Origin: Selenomonadales bacterium 4137-cl
Lineage (GTDB): Bacteria > Bacillota > Negativicutes > Sporomusales > UBA7701
NCBI GenBank assembly: GCA_032334055.1
Contig: JAUOZS010000001.1
Span: forward strand, 1,896,501-1,960,500
Length of the DNA: 64,000 bases
Reading direction: 5' to 3'
A program made the position numbers and the translations under genes. The notes under the pieces are model-generated. The model worked only from the letters and a program-made list of their open reading frames with translations, did no database searches and was not told the DNA's origin. Shown here piece by piece: positions 8,042 to 16,625 of the stretch (the first letter of the stretch is position 1; every line of letters starts with the position of its first letter).

Positions 8042-8758
8042 CTATACAAATACTAAACCGTAACCATCACCAATTGAATACACAATTTCTTCGTCCATAA
8101 TATAAAGACAATCCCAAATTCCACACCCATCTATATCAAACATCACATTAATGTTAATAGCTTTATGCGGAATTTCAATTAAATTGCATTGCTTATATGA
8201 CCCTAGTCTTTTACGAGCGCGTTTGTATACGTCAAAACTTTCTTCATTACTAAAAACATCCGAGTATACCACAAGAAAATTCTCTTCCAATCGTTCTAAC
8301 GGATAATTTAATCCTACTCCCGTTTTCATGCTCTTATTTCCATGAATTGCCCACAAGTCAATCCCTTGCATAGGGGTGATACCCTCACTCAGTTTTTTTT
8401 CGTTACAGCGAAAGACTTCCAAAAAACTATAAAACCGTTCTGCCGGCCAATATATTGAGCCGTAATTAAGTATGTAAGCTCCTGTGATTAACCTGCTTCT
8501 AGCTGTAACTAAAGGTTGCTTCCATATAACAGTGTCTCCACTTTTCAATATCTGGACATATCCTCCACTACTACACCCAACTGTAAAGCATTCTTCGCAA
8601 ACATCAATTTGTAGAAGTTCATTTTCAAATTCAACATATGGTATATTTCGCGACGCCAACTTACCATTAAGATATAGCTTGTAGCTTTGAATACTATTCA
8701 ACCCTGCAGAAGTTAGCCCAGATGTCCAAGAAATAAGTTCAAGGTTTTCCACTTTCAT
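8042..8758 (-). CDS. unrecognised AT-rich protein, 238 residues
   Basis: No family recognised. Soluble, aromatic- and acidic-rich, with several Cys (VCEECFTVGCSS) and two short Asp/Gly-rich strands near the C terminus (MFDIDGCGIWDCLYIMDEE, YSIGDGYG) suggestive of beta structure. Base composition is far more AT-rich than the chromosomal genes around it and it lies between an IS element and an antibiotic-resistance gene, so recent acquisition is likely. Size and composition are compatible with an orphan immunity-type protein, but nothing shows that. The 170 bp upstream (8759-8930) are AT-rich, probably its promoter. Confidence 0.6.
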   Translation of the reverse strand: MKVENLELISWTSGLTSAGLNSIQSYKLYLNGKLASRNIPYVEFENELLQIDVCEECFTVGCSSGGYVQILKSGDTVIWKQPLVTARSRLITGAYILNYGSIYWPAERFYSFLEVFRCNEKKLSEGITPMQGIDLWAIHGNKSMKTGVGLNYPLERLEENFLVVYSDVFSNEESFDVYKRARKRLGSYKQCNLIEIPHKAININVMFDIDGCGIWDCLYIMDEEIVYSIGDGYGLVFV

Positions 8759-8934
8759 TTTATCACCCTTATTGGCAACGTCCTATCTTCTCCGAAATAG
8801 TTCTATTATATAGTTAGTCTTAGTACCATATTATTCCTGCTACTCTTTTACTACTTCTATTAAGCCGACAAAATCAATGATTTGCAGAAAAACAGTGGAG
8901 TTTTAATTTTGCTGGGGCCAAACGACGCGAACCG

Positions 8935-9255
8935 CTAGCCTCCTCGATGTCAACGAGGCGCTCTTTTCTCTCGCCTTTAAACGCCTTCGGATGGTGGCCC
9001 GCTCTTCGCTCTGTCACGATAAGTTAAACGCCCTCGCCGGAGGCGGCGGGGGGCGCGGGCGTGGGCGACGTTGCGGAGGGCGTTACGCGCCGTTGGCGAA
9101 GCGGAGCGCGCCGCCACACGCGAGTCCATGGACGGACGAGCGAGGAGCCATCGGCCATGGACGGCCGTTGGCGACGGTGGTCGCGGGTGCGCGGCGCAAG
9201 CCTTACGGCGCGTTCGCCCAGAGCTTCGGCGCGTAGCCCGCGTTCTCCGCAATCT
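8935..9255. repeat. GC-rich structured repeat, family 2, copy A
   Basis: A GC-rich block between AT-rich genes. Its right part (about 9080-9254) aligns in order with the copy at 44744-44918: ACGCGCCGTTGGCG, then CCATGGACGG, CGAGGAGCC, then GCCTTACGGCGCGTTCG. It ends with GCCCGCGTTCTCCGC, the reverse complement of the sequence that opens copy B (GCGGAGAACGCGGGC at 44710). Internal self-complementary pieces include GGCC-ATGGAC-GGCC. Open frames across it on both strands are compositional. No transposase inside. Confidence 0.6.
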
Positions 9256-9257
9256 GG

Positions 9258-9674
9258 TTAATCGTATATTACATTTTTCCCTTCTTCACTTAATTTTTTT
9301 AAAGATGAAAGCATATGATTTATTTCTTCATCGGAATGTCTTTCCCATGAACCTAATTCGGCTATTATTTTCAGAGGGGATTTTGACCGATAAGAACGGG
9401 TTGGGTTGCCGGGAAATCTTTTGTCGGTCAGGTTCGGGTCGTTTTCAAATTCGCCTAACGGTTCTACAAGATAAATTCTTTCCTTCGCCTTAGATTTCGC
9501 TAATTCAGCACCCCATTTAGCGGCATCTAACGAAGCGGTAAAATATATATGGTTGGCTTTTTTATCCTGGTAATTTGATAAATGCTGCGGTTCTAATAAA
9601 TCGCCAATTTTTAAGTCGGCTTTAGTACCATGAAAGAAAGGACCTTTATCGAGGACATCTTTGTTGTCATTCAT
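9258..9674 (-). CDS. arr: NAD+--rifampin ADP-ribosyltransferase
   Basis: 138 residues, the normal Arr length. It contains the family blocks FFHGTKADLKIGDLLEP, ANHIYFTASLDAAKWGAELA, RIYLVEPLGEFENDPNLTD and KRFPGNPTRSYRSKSPLKII. Arr inactivates rifamycins by transferring ADP-ribose from NAD+ to the ansa-chain hydroxyl. The body is less GC-rich than the chromosome, has a divergent lysine-rich C terminus, and abuts the structured repeat copy A, so horizontal acquisition is plausible. Single-gene unit; an AT-rich promoter region lies at 9675-9735. Confidence 0.93.
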   Translation of the reverse strand: MNDNKDVLDKGPFFHGTKADLKIGDLLEPQHLSNYQDKKANHIYFTASLDAAKWGAELAKSKAKERIYLVEPLGEFENDPNLTDKRFPGNPTRSYRSKSPLKIIAELGSWERHSDEEINHMLSSLKKLSEEGKNVIYD

Positions 9675-9738
9675 GCCGATACACCTCTTATATGTTTTTA
9701 ATTTGTGTATAGCATTATCATATCCGTAGCGTTAGAAA

Positions 9739-9771
9739 AAAACCCGCGGCCCTACTAGGTAGGACGCGGGC
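9739..9771 (-). terminator. terminator of the drug-efflux operon
   Basis: Hairpin CCCGCGGCCCTAC / GTAGGACGCGGG with a small bulge, followed on the minus strand by a run of seven T. It lies 10 bp after the MFS stop codon. Confidence 0.85.
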
Positions 9772-9780
9772 TTTCTGGCT

Positions 9781-11373
9781 TTACTCGTTTGTTACCGCGA
9801 CAAGGTTCTCGTCTGATTCTTCGCTCGCTTCCTCTTCCGGGGCGGGTTTTTTGTCGCTTTTGATGAGGGTGGCGGCGAGGACGCCGAGGGCGGCGATGAA
9901 GGCGACGATTTTGAAGACGTCACCGTAGGCGATGACGGCGGCCTGTTTGGCGATCATGCCCTGGAGGACGGCGAGGGCGGCGCCTTTGGCCTGGACGGCC
10001 GGCAGGCCGCTTTGCATGAACCCGCCCTGGAGGGCGGACAGCATCTGGGACGCCGCCGATGACGCGGTGTTGACGTATTCGGCGAGCACGGCGGCGTGGA
10101 AGGTGGTGCGGGTGTCGAGGAAGGTGCCGAAGATGGCGATGCCGACGCTGCCGCCGACGTTTTTGAAGAGGTTGAAGACGCCGGAGCCGACGCCCATTTT
10201 CTCTTTGGGCAGGGTGGCCATGGCGGCGTTGGAGAGGGGCGACATGGTGAGGGCGAGACCGACGCCCATGAGGGCGAGGCGGACGGCGATGAAGGGGTAG
10301 GCGGTGTCGGCAGTCATGGTGTGGAAGGAGTACATGGCGACGGCGAGGATGAGCATGCCGAGCATGGTGGGCGTCCTCCCCCCCGTCCGGTCGGCGAGCT
10401 TGCCGCCCATGGGGGCCATGAGGATCATGGCGCCGATGAGGGGGAAGAGCGACAGGCCGGCGCGGATGGGCGAGTAGCCGAGGATGTTGCGGAGGAAGAA
10501 GGGGATGAGGAACAGGCCGCCCATGAGGGCCATGAAGGTGATGAAGCCGACGAGGTTGGCGACGGTGAAGGTGGGATTTTTGAAGAGGCTGAGGTCGACG
10601 AGCGGCTCGGCGACGCGGCTTTCGATGCGGACGAAGGCGGCGAGGCTGAGGACGGTGAGGGCGGAGAGGCCGAGGATGTAGGCCGAGGTCCAGCCTTCCT
10701 TGCCGCCCTGGCTGAGGGCGACGATGAGGGCGCTGAGGCCGGTGACGAGGGTGATGCCGCCGAGGTAGTCGATTTTCCGCGAGACGGCCTGGCGGGGCGA
10801 TTCTTGGAGGACGAGGACGGCGAGGAGGATGCCGGCGCCGGCGATGGGGACGATGCTGTCGAACAGCATCCGCCAGTTGACGTATTCGACGATGTAGCCG
10901 CCGACGGTGGGGCCGAGGACGGCGCCGGCGGCGGCGAACGCGCCCCACATGCCCATTGCCTGGCCCCGTTCTTCGGGCGGGAAGGCGTCGGCGACGATGG
11001 TCATGGCGTTGGGGAAGAACATGGCGGCGCCAAGGCCCTGGAGGATGCGGAAGGCGATGACGGACGCGCTGTTCCAGGCGAGGCCGACCAGCATGGTGGC
11101 GGCGGTGAAAACGACCAGGCCGGCGACGTAGACTTTTTTGCGGCCGAACTGGTCGCCGAATTTGCCCATGATGGGCAGGGTGGCGCCGTAGGGGATGGAG
11201 TAGGCGAGCAGCACCCAGGTGACGTTGTCCATGGTGAAGCCGAAGGTGTTCATGATGTTGGTGAGGGCGATGTCGAGCGAGCTGGCGACATAGCCACTGA
11301 GGACGGTGCCGAGGGAGACGATGGCGAGGACGAGGTATTTATTGGGATGGAGGGTGTCGTTCATGGCGCTCAC
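9781..11373 (-). CDS. MFS drug exporter, DHA2 (EmrB/QacA) family, 14 membrane spans
   Basis: 530 residues. Motif A GKFGDQFGRKKVY follows the second span; motif C-like GAAGAVLGPTVGGYI lies in span 5; RILQGLGAAMFFPNAM is typical of the DHA2 group. The final ~25 residues are an acidic tail. The GTG start at 11373 overlaps the stop of the HlyD gene by 4 bp (ATG at 11364 is an alternative). With the HlyD partner it would form an inner-membrane plus periplasmic-adaptor pump for hydrophobic drugs. Third gene of PadR-HlyD-MFS. Confidence 0.93.
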   Translation of the reverse strand: MSAMNDTLHPNKYLVLAIVSLGTVLSGYVASSLDIALTNIMNTFGFTMDNVTWVLLAYSIPYGATLPIMGKFGDQFGRKKVYVAGLVVFTAATMLVGLAWNSASVIAFRILQGLGAAMFFPNAMTIVADAFPPEERGQAMGMWGAFAAAGAVLGPTVGGYIVEYVNWRMLFDSIVPIAGAGILLAVLVLQESPRQAVSRKIDYLGGITLVTGLSALIVALSQGGKEGWTSAYILGLSALTVLSLAAFVRIESRVAEPLVDLSLFKNPTFTVANLVGFITFMALMGGLFLIPFFLRNILGYSPIRAGLSLFPLIGAMILMAPMGGKLADRTGGRTPTMLGMLILAVAMYSFHTMTADTAYPFIAVRLALMGVGLALTMSPLSNAAMATLPKEKMGVGSGVFNLFKNVGGSVGIAIFGTFLDTRTTFHAAVLAEYVNTASSAASQMLSALQGGFMQSGLPAVQAKGAALAVLQGMIAKQAAVIAYGDVFKIVAFIAALGVLAATLIKSDKKPAPEEEASEESDENLVAVTNE

Positions 11374-12392
11374 CTGCCCGCGCGGATGGCGACGACGGCC
11401 GACATGCCCGGCTTGAGGTCGGCCTGGCCGCTATCGGTGATTTTGATTTTGACGGGGATGCGCTGGGTGACTTTGGTGAAGTTGCCGGTGGCGTTGTCGG
11501 CCGGCAGGAGGGCGAACTGGGAGCCGGTGGCGGCGCCGACTTCGGCGACTTCGCCGGCGAATTTGCGCCGCGGGTAGGCGTCGACGGTGAACTGGACGGC
11601 TTCGCCGCTTCTGATGCGGCCGATGTTGGTTTCCTCGATGTTGGCCTCGACCCAGGATTCGGCGGGGTCGGTGATGCTGTAGACGGTCTGGCCGACGGAT
11701 ACCATTTCGCCGGGGTCGACGGGCCGTTTGGCGACGATGCCGGATACGGGGGCGACGATGGCGGTGTTTTCGAGCTGGAGGCGGGCGTTTCTGAGGGCGG
11801 CGGCGGCCTGGGCCACCTGGGCGCGGGCGTAGTCGACGTCCTGGGCGGCCGCGCCTTCGGAGGCGAGGCTGAGGCCCTGGCGGGCGGCTTCGTGCTGGGC
11901 CTGGGCGACTTTGAGGGCGGTGAGGGCGGCGTCGCGCTGCTGGGCGGAAAGGGCGCCGTCTTCGTAGAGTTTCGCGGTGCGCTCGTAGTCGCGACGGGCG
12001 TTTTCGAGGCTGGCTTCGGCCTGGGCGACGGCGGCCTGGGCCTGGGCGACCTGCTGGGGACGGCTGCCGGCCTCTAAGGAGGCGAGCTTGGCCTGGGCGG
12101 CGGCGTGGTTGGCCTCGGCCTGCTCGACCTGGATTTTGAGGGCCTGGCTGTCGATGCGGGCGATGACCTGACCGGCCTCTACCCGGTCGCCTTCCCTGAC
12201 GGCGAGTTCTTCGATCTGGCCGGGGACTTTGGTGCTGACGTTGACGATGCTGCTTTTGATTCTGGCGTCGTCGGTGGAGACTTTGCCGCTGGCGGCGAAC
12301 CACCACCAGCCGCCGGCGAGGGCAAGAACGCCGGCCAGCGCGGCGGCGGCGGCGATGAGTTTGCGGTTGGCGATTTTTTTCGGTGCGCTCAT
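11370..12392 (-). CDS. HlyD/EmrA-type membrane fusion (adaptor) protein
   Basis: 340 residues. N-terminal membrane anchor LIAAAAALAGVLALAGGWWWF (about 12-33), then a split lipoyl/barrel-sandwich domain (VSTKVPGQIEELAVREGDRVEAGQVIARID), a long alanine/glutamine-rich alpha-hairpin (coiled coil, about 80-195), and the beta-barrel (TAIVAPVSGIVAKRPVDPGEMVSVGQTVYSI ... GEAVQFTVDAYP). Connects the MFS pump to the outer envelope; a Negativicute has an outer membrane, which gives such an adaptor a clear job. AGGAGG ribosome site before ATG. Confidence 0.93.
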   Translation of the reverse strand: MSAPKKIANRKLIAAAAALAGVLALAGGWWWFAASGKVSTDDARIKSSIVNVSTKVPGQIEELAVREGDRVEAGQVIARIDSQALKIQVEQAEANHAAAQAKLASLEAGSRPQQVAQAQAAVAQAEASLENARRDYERTAKLYEDGALSAQQRDAALTALKVAQAQHEAARQGLSLASEGAAAQDVDYARAQVAQAAAALRNARLQLENTAIVAPVSGIVAKRPVDPGEMVSVGQTVYSITDPAESWVEANIEETNIGRIRSGEAVQFTVDAYPRRKFAGEVAEVGAATGSQFALLPADNATGNFTKVTQRIPVKIKITDSGQADLKPGMSAVVAIRAGR

Positions 12393-12428
12393 GATGTTCC
12401 TCCTTGAATTTTGACTGGGATTTTCCGC

Positions 12429-12785
12429 TCAGTCGGCGAGCAGGTATTCGCGGATGGCTTTGTGGCGCCGCTCGAGCTCGAGCATTTTGGCCCGGGCGAG
12501 GTCTTTGAGCGATCCGAGGTAGGCAAGCCCGCCGGGAGTGATGGTGTAGACGCGCTTACCGCGGGTAGCGGGGTTTTCCCAGTGGCCGGCGACGTAGCCC
12601 TTTTCCTCGAGCTGGCGGAGCAGCGGGTAGAGGAAGTTGGGGTTGGGCCGGACGGCGTCGCCGGTGAGGCGCTTGATCTCGCCGGCGATGCGGTTGCCGT
12701 GGGCGGCTTCGCTTTTGAGGATGGTGAGGATGAAGAGGGCGGTGACGAGTTTGATCCAGGTTTTGGCGTCAGGGCGGCTGAACAA
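12429..12785 (-). CDS. PadR-family transcriptional regulator
   Basis: 118 residues. Winged helix typical of PadR: LVTALFILTILKSEAAHGNRIAGEIKRLTG, then RPNPNFLYPLLRQLEEKGYVAGHWENP and the wing RGKRVYTITPGGLAYL; C-terminal helix for dimerisation. First gene of an operon with the HlyD and MFS genes, so it very probably represses drug efflux and is released by a hydrophobic compound. A perfect palindrome 52 bp upstream is the likely operator. Confidence 0.92.
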   Translation of the reverse strand: MFSRPDAKTWIKLVTALFILTILKSEAAHGNRIAGEIKRLTGDAVRPNPNFLYPLLRQLEEKGYVAGHWENPATRGKRVYTITPGGLAYLGSLKDLARAKMLELERRHKAIREYLLAD

Positions 12786-12836
12786 GGCTGAAGACCTCCT
12801 TTGCGAGGGCTTGTAGTTTGCAATAACTTTGTGTTT

Positions 12837-12852
12837 ATGTTAACACTAACAT
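12837..12852. promoter_or_regulatory. PadR-type operator palindrome
   Basis: ATGTTAACACTAACAT: arms ATGTTA/TAACAT are exact inverses with a 4-bp centre, containing ATGT-N8-ACAT, the usual PadR operator form. It lies in an AT-rich strip upstream of the padR start. I could not assign -35/-10 boxes with confidence. Confidence 0.7.
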
Positions 12853-13055
12853 TGTTAATATTAATAGGTTTTGGGGCGGCCGTCAATTTGGGATTGCCGG
12901 CAATAATGGGCAGGGCTGCCAGGGGAACGGGAAAAAGGGCCGGCTGCGGGAGGGTTTCGGGGGGCGGGCGGCGAAGGGCGAGAGGGACAAGGCGGCGGGG
13001 GAAGATTGCCCGGCTGGTATAATGAGCCTTAGAGGCGACGAGGAGATGATGCGGG

Positions 13056-13250
13056 ATGTGCAATGCGCAGGGCTGCTTCGAAGGGGTGTACGAGGCTTTT
13101 GAGAAGAGGCTGCTCAAGGATGGGGTCGCGGTGTGCTTCAACGCGCTGACGGCGGAAAAGTTCGCGGCGAGGCTGGCGGCGAAGGGGATCAGGGCGGCCA
13201 GGACGGAGACGGGCGGGAAGCGGCACGAATTCCGGCTGGAAGGCGAATAA
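13056..13250 (+). CDS. small unrecognised protein, 64 residues
   Basis: Starts MCNAQGCFEGVYEAFEKRL, ends KRHEFRLEGE; amphipathic, with two Cys at residues 2 and 7. No family recognised. Supported as a gene by a TATAAT at 13018-13023, a GAGGAG site about 10 bases before ATG, and a strong terminator 11 bp after the stop. It stands alone between leftward genes, which argues for its own promoter. Confidence 0.6.
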   Translation: MCNAQGCFEGVYEAFEKRLLKDGVAVCFNALTAEKFAARLAAKGIRAARTETGGKRHEFRLEGE

Positions 13251-13261
13251 TGCGCATAACG

Positions 13262-13290
13262 AAGCGGCCCGCCGGGAGGCGGGCCGCTTT
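13262..13290 (+). terminator. terminator of the small gene
   Basis: AAGCGGCCCGCC, loop GGGA, GGCGGGCCGCTTT. Strong stem with a short T tail on the plus strand. Confidence 0.8.
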
Positions 13291-13337
13291 GCTGTGCGGG
13301 GGGAAGATTTATACAGAGGGATTCGCGCAGGGTGGGC

Positions 13338-14093
13338 TTACGATTTCGCGGCTTTGACAACGACGCCTTTGTCGTCAAATTCCACGGTTGTGCCGGCTTC
13401 GTAAACCTTAATATAACCCGACGGCGAGAGCAGCTTGGTGTCCTTGTTCAACGTGCCTTTGATAACTTCGCACTTGTCGTTCAGGACAAGCCGCGTCTCT
13501 TTCCTGAATTGGACGAGACCGGGAAGAAGCTCCGTGCTGGTGTTGTTTACATTCATTATCTGCCGCCAGCCGACAGGACGTAAGTATGTTTTGTAATTTA
13601 AGGTGCAAGTGGCAATCATCCCGTTTTCGTGAAAACTGACCTCGGTATTATCCGATAACCTTATATAATCCGTTTGACTAACGGGAATCTCTATAAAGTT
13701 CCCAGTAACGGTTCCTTTAATAACTTCCCCCTTACCGTTGAAGGTCACTCTTGTGCCTGCCTTAAAATCTAGGAGCCTGTTTGGCTTAAGCTCAATACCA
13801 CCATAGGGAATCCAGGTATAATAGAACGGACCTCCGGCAACACACGGAAGACGAACTGACGACGCTAATGTACCTTCAAGAACTTCGCCGTTTTCGTTCA
13901 GGGTAACAACCGTGCCTTTTTTAAATTTTATGCCCCAGTCCCCGTGAGCCGCTATAACTCCGGGTGGCGTAATGAGGGTATCCTCGTCCAGCGTCCTGGT
14001 GCTCGGGGCAGCGGCGGCGCATGCACTGAGGCCGAAAATGATGAACGCCATCACAAAAAACTTGGTTAATACTCTCGATCTAATACTTTTCAC
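13338..14093 (-). CDS. lipoprotein with repeated 'FKxGTxVxFNExGEVxxGTL' units
   Basis: 251 residues. Signal peptide with lipobox LSAC (Cys at about 25). The mature part holds at least four copies of a ~40-residue unit: IKFKKGTVVTLNENGEVLEGTL, DFKAGTRVTFNGKGEVIKGTV, SDNTEVSFHENGMIATCTL, FRKETRLVLNDKCEVIKGTL, and a C-terminal half unit. Two more members of this family are in the window (24346-25110 and 35439-36101). The pattern (hydrophobic/charged strand, NxxGE turn, strand) suggests a repetitive beta structure. Function unknown; I know no characterised relative. Expected to be anchored in the envelope. Confidence 0.75.
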   Translation of the reverse strand: MKSIRSRVLTKFFVMAFIIFGLSACAAAAPSTRTLDEDTLITPPGVIAAHGDWGIKFKKGTVVTLNENGEVLEGTLASSVRLPCVAGGPFYYTWIPYGGIELKPNRLLDFKAGTRVTFNGKGEVIKGTVTGNFIEIPVSQTDYIRLSDNTEVSFHENGMIATCTLNYKTYLRPVGWRQIMNVNNTSTELLPGLVQFRKETRLVLNDKCEVIKGTLNKDTKLLSPSGYIKVYEAGTTVEFDDKGVVVKAAKS

Positions 14094-14202
14094 AAGACCG
14101 CACCTCCCAGAAGTTGCTATTCCTTAACTTCGACGGGAGGAAAATAATTCCTTGTAAATTCTTCGCTTGCGGTTATGCGGTTCCTAACTTCCATGGACTG
14201 CC

Positions 14203-14325
14203 GGGACCGTTCAGAAGTGCCCAGATGCAAGGCGCACCGGAAGAGCGCGCCGCGACGTGTACTCGGATGTACACTAGCAAGCGCTCTGAGGAACAACAAC
14301 GCAGATGGGCGCTTATCAACGCCAT
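14203..14325. repeat. structured repeat family 1, copy 1
   Basis: Outer arm GGGACCGTT, helix 2 AAGTGCCCA/TGGGCGCTT, conserved strands CAGATGCAAGGCGCACCGG and AACGCAGATG, apical stem AGAGCGC/GCGCTCT with tip GTGTAC-N6-GTACAC. It lies 3 bp after the stop of the leftward LysE gene. The outer helix is less perfect here than in other copies. Confidence 0.75.
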
Positions 14326-14328
14326 GTA

Positions 14329-14943
14329 TTAGGATAATAACTGCCAGCCTTCGTAGAATAAGCAGACGGCAAGCACAAACAACAACCCCGCCAGCGCCCG
14401 CATTACGAGTGTGTATCTCGGGCCGGTGAAGGCGTGGCGCGATTTGGCGACCAGATAGGCGAGAAGGATTTTGGCGCCGACGAGGCTGGCGTAGAAGCCG
14501 GCGAGGAAGGCGACGGCGTTGGCGGGGCTTTCGCGCCAGCCGCCGAGGAGCAGCGGGCCGCCGACGGTGAGCCAGAAGAGGTAGGGATGGGGGCTGAGGA
14601 GGTTGACGACGGCGCCGCGAAAGACGGAGTTGGCGGCGACGGCGGTGTCGGCGTCGGCGGGGGGCGGGCCGGAGCGGGCGTTTTCCCAGGCCATGTGGGC
14701 GACGAACAGGCCGCCGGCGAGGGCGATGAGGCCGAGGATGTGTTTGTAGGCGGCGACGGCGGACAGCAGCCAGACGGCGGCGACGATGACGGGCAGGTCG
14801 GTGACGAGGGGCGAGCAGGCGGCTTTGATGCCTTCGCGGCGGCCGTATTTCACCGTCTGGGCGATGACGAGCGCGAACAGCGGGCCGGGAGAGAGGCCGG
14901 CGGACAGGCCGAGGGAGGCGCCGGCGAGGAGGAAGGCGAGCAT
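14329..14943 (-). CDS. LysE/RhtB-family exporter
   Basis: 204 residues from ATG 14943 (GGAAAGG upstream; a longer in-frame extension overlaps the next gene). Six hydrophobic segments; the LysE signature near the N terminus, LGLSAGLSPGPLFALVIAQTVKYGRREG, and a central LLSPHPYLFWLTVGGPLL. Exports amino acids or related metabolites. The EamA transporter gene ends 8 bp upstream, so both form one transcript. The stop codon is followed almost at once by structured repeat copy 1. Confidence 0.9.
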   Translation of the reverse strand: MLAFLLAGASLGLSAGLSPGPLFALVIAQTVKYGRREGIKAACSPLVTDLPVIVAAVWLLSAVAAYKHILGLIALAGGLFVAHMAWENARSGPPPADADTAVAANSVFRGAVVNLLSPHPYLFWLTVGGPLLLGGWRESPANAVAFLAGFYASLVGAKILLAYLVAKSRHAFTGPRYTLVMRALAGLLFVLAVCLFYEGWQLLS

Positions 14944-14950
14944 TGTCGGT

Positions 14951-15883
14951 TCAACCTTTCCGGGTGCGGGTGACGGCGGGCGGCGGGAGGGCCGGACGGC
15001 GGGAGAGCCACAGGCCAAGGAAGATGATGACGGCGCCGGCGGCCTGGAGGAGGCCGAAGGTTTCGTCGAGGAAGAGGCCGGCGAAGACGATGGAGATGAC
15101 GGGGCAAATGTTGGGGAAGAGGGAGGCTCTGGTGCTGCCGAGGGCTTTGACGGCCCATATCCAGGTGATGTTGGCGAGGGCGAGGGCGAAGACGGACGAG
15201 AAGACGACGCTCTGCCAGGCGGCGGCCGGGACGGCGGCCCAGTCGGTGCGGGCGAGGTCGGGAACGGCGATGAGGACGAAGAGGACGGCGCTGACGGTGA
15301 AGGCGCCGGTGATGATCTGGTAGAGTGAGTAGCGGTCGGTGAGGCGGCGGAAGCTGACGGTGTAGTAGCTATAGCCGAGCTGGCCGACGAGGATGAGGGC
15401 CGCGCCGGTGAGGTGCGGGCCGGTGAGGCTTATTTCGCGGCCGGCGCCGAGGACGGCGAGGAGGACGCCGGCGAAGGAGACGACGATGCCGGCGGCGGTC
15501 CGGGGGGAGAGGGTTTCGAGGCCGAGGACGCGGTTGATGAGGGCGACGTTGACGGGCAGGGTGGCGAGGACGAGGGCGGCGTTGCCGGCGGTGGTGGCGT
15601 TCATGCCGTAGATGATGAAGACTTGGTTGACGAACAGGCCGAAGACGCTGATGGCGGCTAGATGCCGGAGGTCCGGGAGGGACATGGGCCGGTAGCCGTG
15701 GGATGCCACGAGGGCGACGCCGGATATGAGGGCGGCGACGACGAGGCGCAAGGCGTTGTAGACGAGGGGGTCCATGGCGCTCAGGCCGATTTTCATGACA
15801 GGGGTGTTGACGCCCCAGATGAAGACGATGGCGAGCAGGATAAGTTCTACTTTGCGGGCTGGGTTTGGTGCGGCCGGTGTCAA
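14951..15883 (-). CDS. EamA-family (DMT) transporter, 10 membrane spans
   Basis: 310 residues from TTG 15883, chosen because AGGAGATGA sits just upstream; an ATG at 15928 is an alternative. Two EamA halves: LAIVFIWGVNTPVMKIGLSAMDPLVYNALR, and the second starting at about LVGQLGYSYYTVSFRRLTDRY. C-terminal span IFLGLWLSRRPA. Metabolite/amino-acid exporter of unknown substrate. Cotranscribed with the downstream LysE gene. Confidence 0.88.
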   Translation of the reverse strand: MTPAAPNPARKVELILLAIVFIWGVNTPVMKIGLSAMDPLVYNALRLVVAALISGVALVASHGYRPMSLPDLRHLAAISVFGLFVNQVFIIYGMNATTAGNAALVLATLPVNVALINRVLGLETLSPRTAAGIVVSFAGVLLAVLGAGREISLTGPHLTGAALILVGQLGYSYYTVSFRRLTDRYSLYQIITGAFTVSAVLFVLIAVPDLARTDWAAVPAAAWQSVVFSSVFALALANITWIWAVKALGSTRASLFPNICPVISIVFAGLFLDETFGLLQAAGAVIIFLGLWLSRRPALPPPAVTRTRKG

Positions 15884-16043
15884 GTTATCATCTCCTGTGG
15901 TTGGGCCATGGTTTGTTTTATTCCACATGACGGGCCGGCTCCCCTCCAGCGAAATGAAAAGGATTTCGGGGGGCGGCGCCGAAGGTTATGGGCGCCGGCG
16001 AAAAAGGGGCCGGTGATGTGGCCGGGAAGGGGCGGTCGGGCGT

Positions 16044-16562
16044 ATGGCTGACAGTGAAACGGAGCTTTGGAGAATCGAGGCGCGGGCGTTCCGCGTCCCG
16101 CTCGTGCCGTTTACGCATAATTTCTGGGCGCTGGTGGACGCGGGCGGCGCGGTGGTCGAGCAGTTGCACGGCCTGGCGGTGGATCCGCGCACGGGGAAGG
16201 CGAAGGCGATCGGCTGGTCGGCACATTTGCTGCTGGCGGTGCGGGGGGCGGGCTTTTTGTGGGCGCTGCAGCCGGGTCAGCCGACGGCGGTGTGCGCGCG
16301 TGGGCGCGAGGCGGAGGTGATGCCGCGGTGGCTGGCGGCGGCAGCGGCCATCCCGGCGATGAACGCGCTGGGGCTGCGTTATCCGAATTTGTGGCAGCAC
16401 GGGCTGCGGGCGAATTCGAACAGTGTTTTCAGTACTTTCGGGCTGATCATGGGGTTCGACGCGCCGGCGCGGCTGCTGCCGACACTGGCGCCGGGGGTGA
16501 AGCTGGTGGTGTCGCGCGAGCTTGTGGAGCGGTACCGGTTCCGGCCGCCGTCGACGGGCTGA
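16044..16562 (+). CDS. hypothetical protein, 172 residues
   Basis: Soluble protein with no signal peptide. Starts MADSETELWRIEARAFRVPL. Contains FTHNFWALVDAGGAVVEQLHG, a DPRTGKAKAIGW strand, and LWQHGLRANSNSVFSTFGLIMG. The NxNS segment followed by a hydrophobic helix recalls proteins that present a short 'N(S/C)NS' motif near an active site, but this is weak. Function unassigned. It is the only rightward gene between 14 and 19.9 kb and starts 160 bp from the divergent EamA gene. Confidence 0.65.
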   Translation: MADSETELWRIEARAFRVPLVPFTHNFWALVDAGGAVVEQLHGLAVDPRTGKAKAIGWSAHLLLAVRGAGFLWALQPGQPTAVCARGREAEVMPRWLAAAAAIPAMNALGLRYPNLWQHGLRANSNSVFSTFGLIMGFDAPARLLPTLAPGVKLVVSRELVERYRFRPPSTG

Positions 16563-16593
16563 GGTTTTTCGCCCGGGTGGAGCCGGACGTGGA

Positions 16594-16625
16594 AAAGCCG
16601 GCCGGGGTTAGTCCCGGCCGGCTTT
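16594..16625. terminator. bidirectional terminator between convergent genes
   Basis: AAAGCCGGCCGGG and its inverse around a 6-base loop. It serves the rightward gene ending at 16562 and contains the stop codon of the leftward broken gene. Confidence 0.8.

Noticed and set aside
8977..9493. Arginine-rich frames over repeat family 2 copy A, and similar ones at 44396-44922
   Set aside because: They resemble each other only because the DNA repeat is shared; no ribosome site, and they overlap arr or the sugar kinase.
10096..11577. Long rightward open frame opposite the MFS gene (glycine/aspartate-rich)
   Set aside because: It is the complement of a GC-rich coding gene with third-position GC bias; composition is low-complexity, no ribosome site, and the leftward frame is a full-length MFS protein.
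14117..14299. Frames over the family 1 repeats (also near 17.0, 38.4, 49.3, 62.3 kb) giving similar peptides
   Set aside because: Similar peptides come from the conserved nucleic acid strands. Substitutions between copies follow base pairing, not codon position, and starts and stops are not shared.
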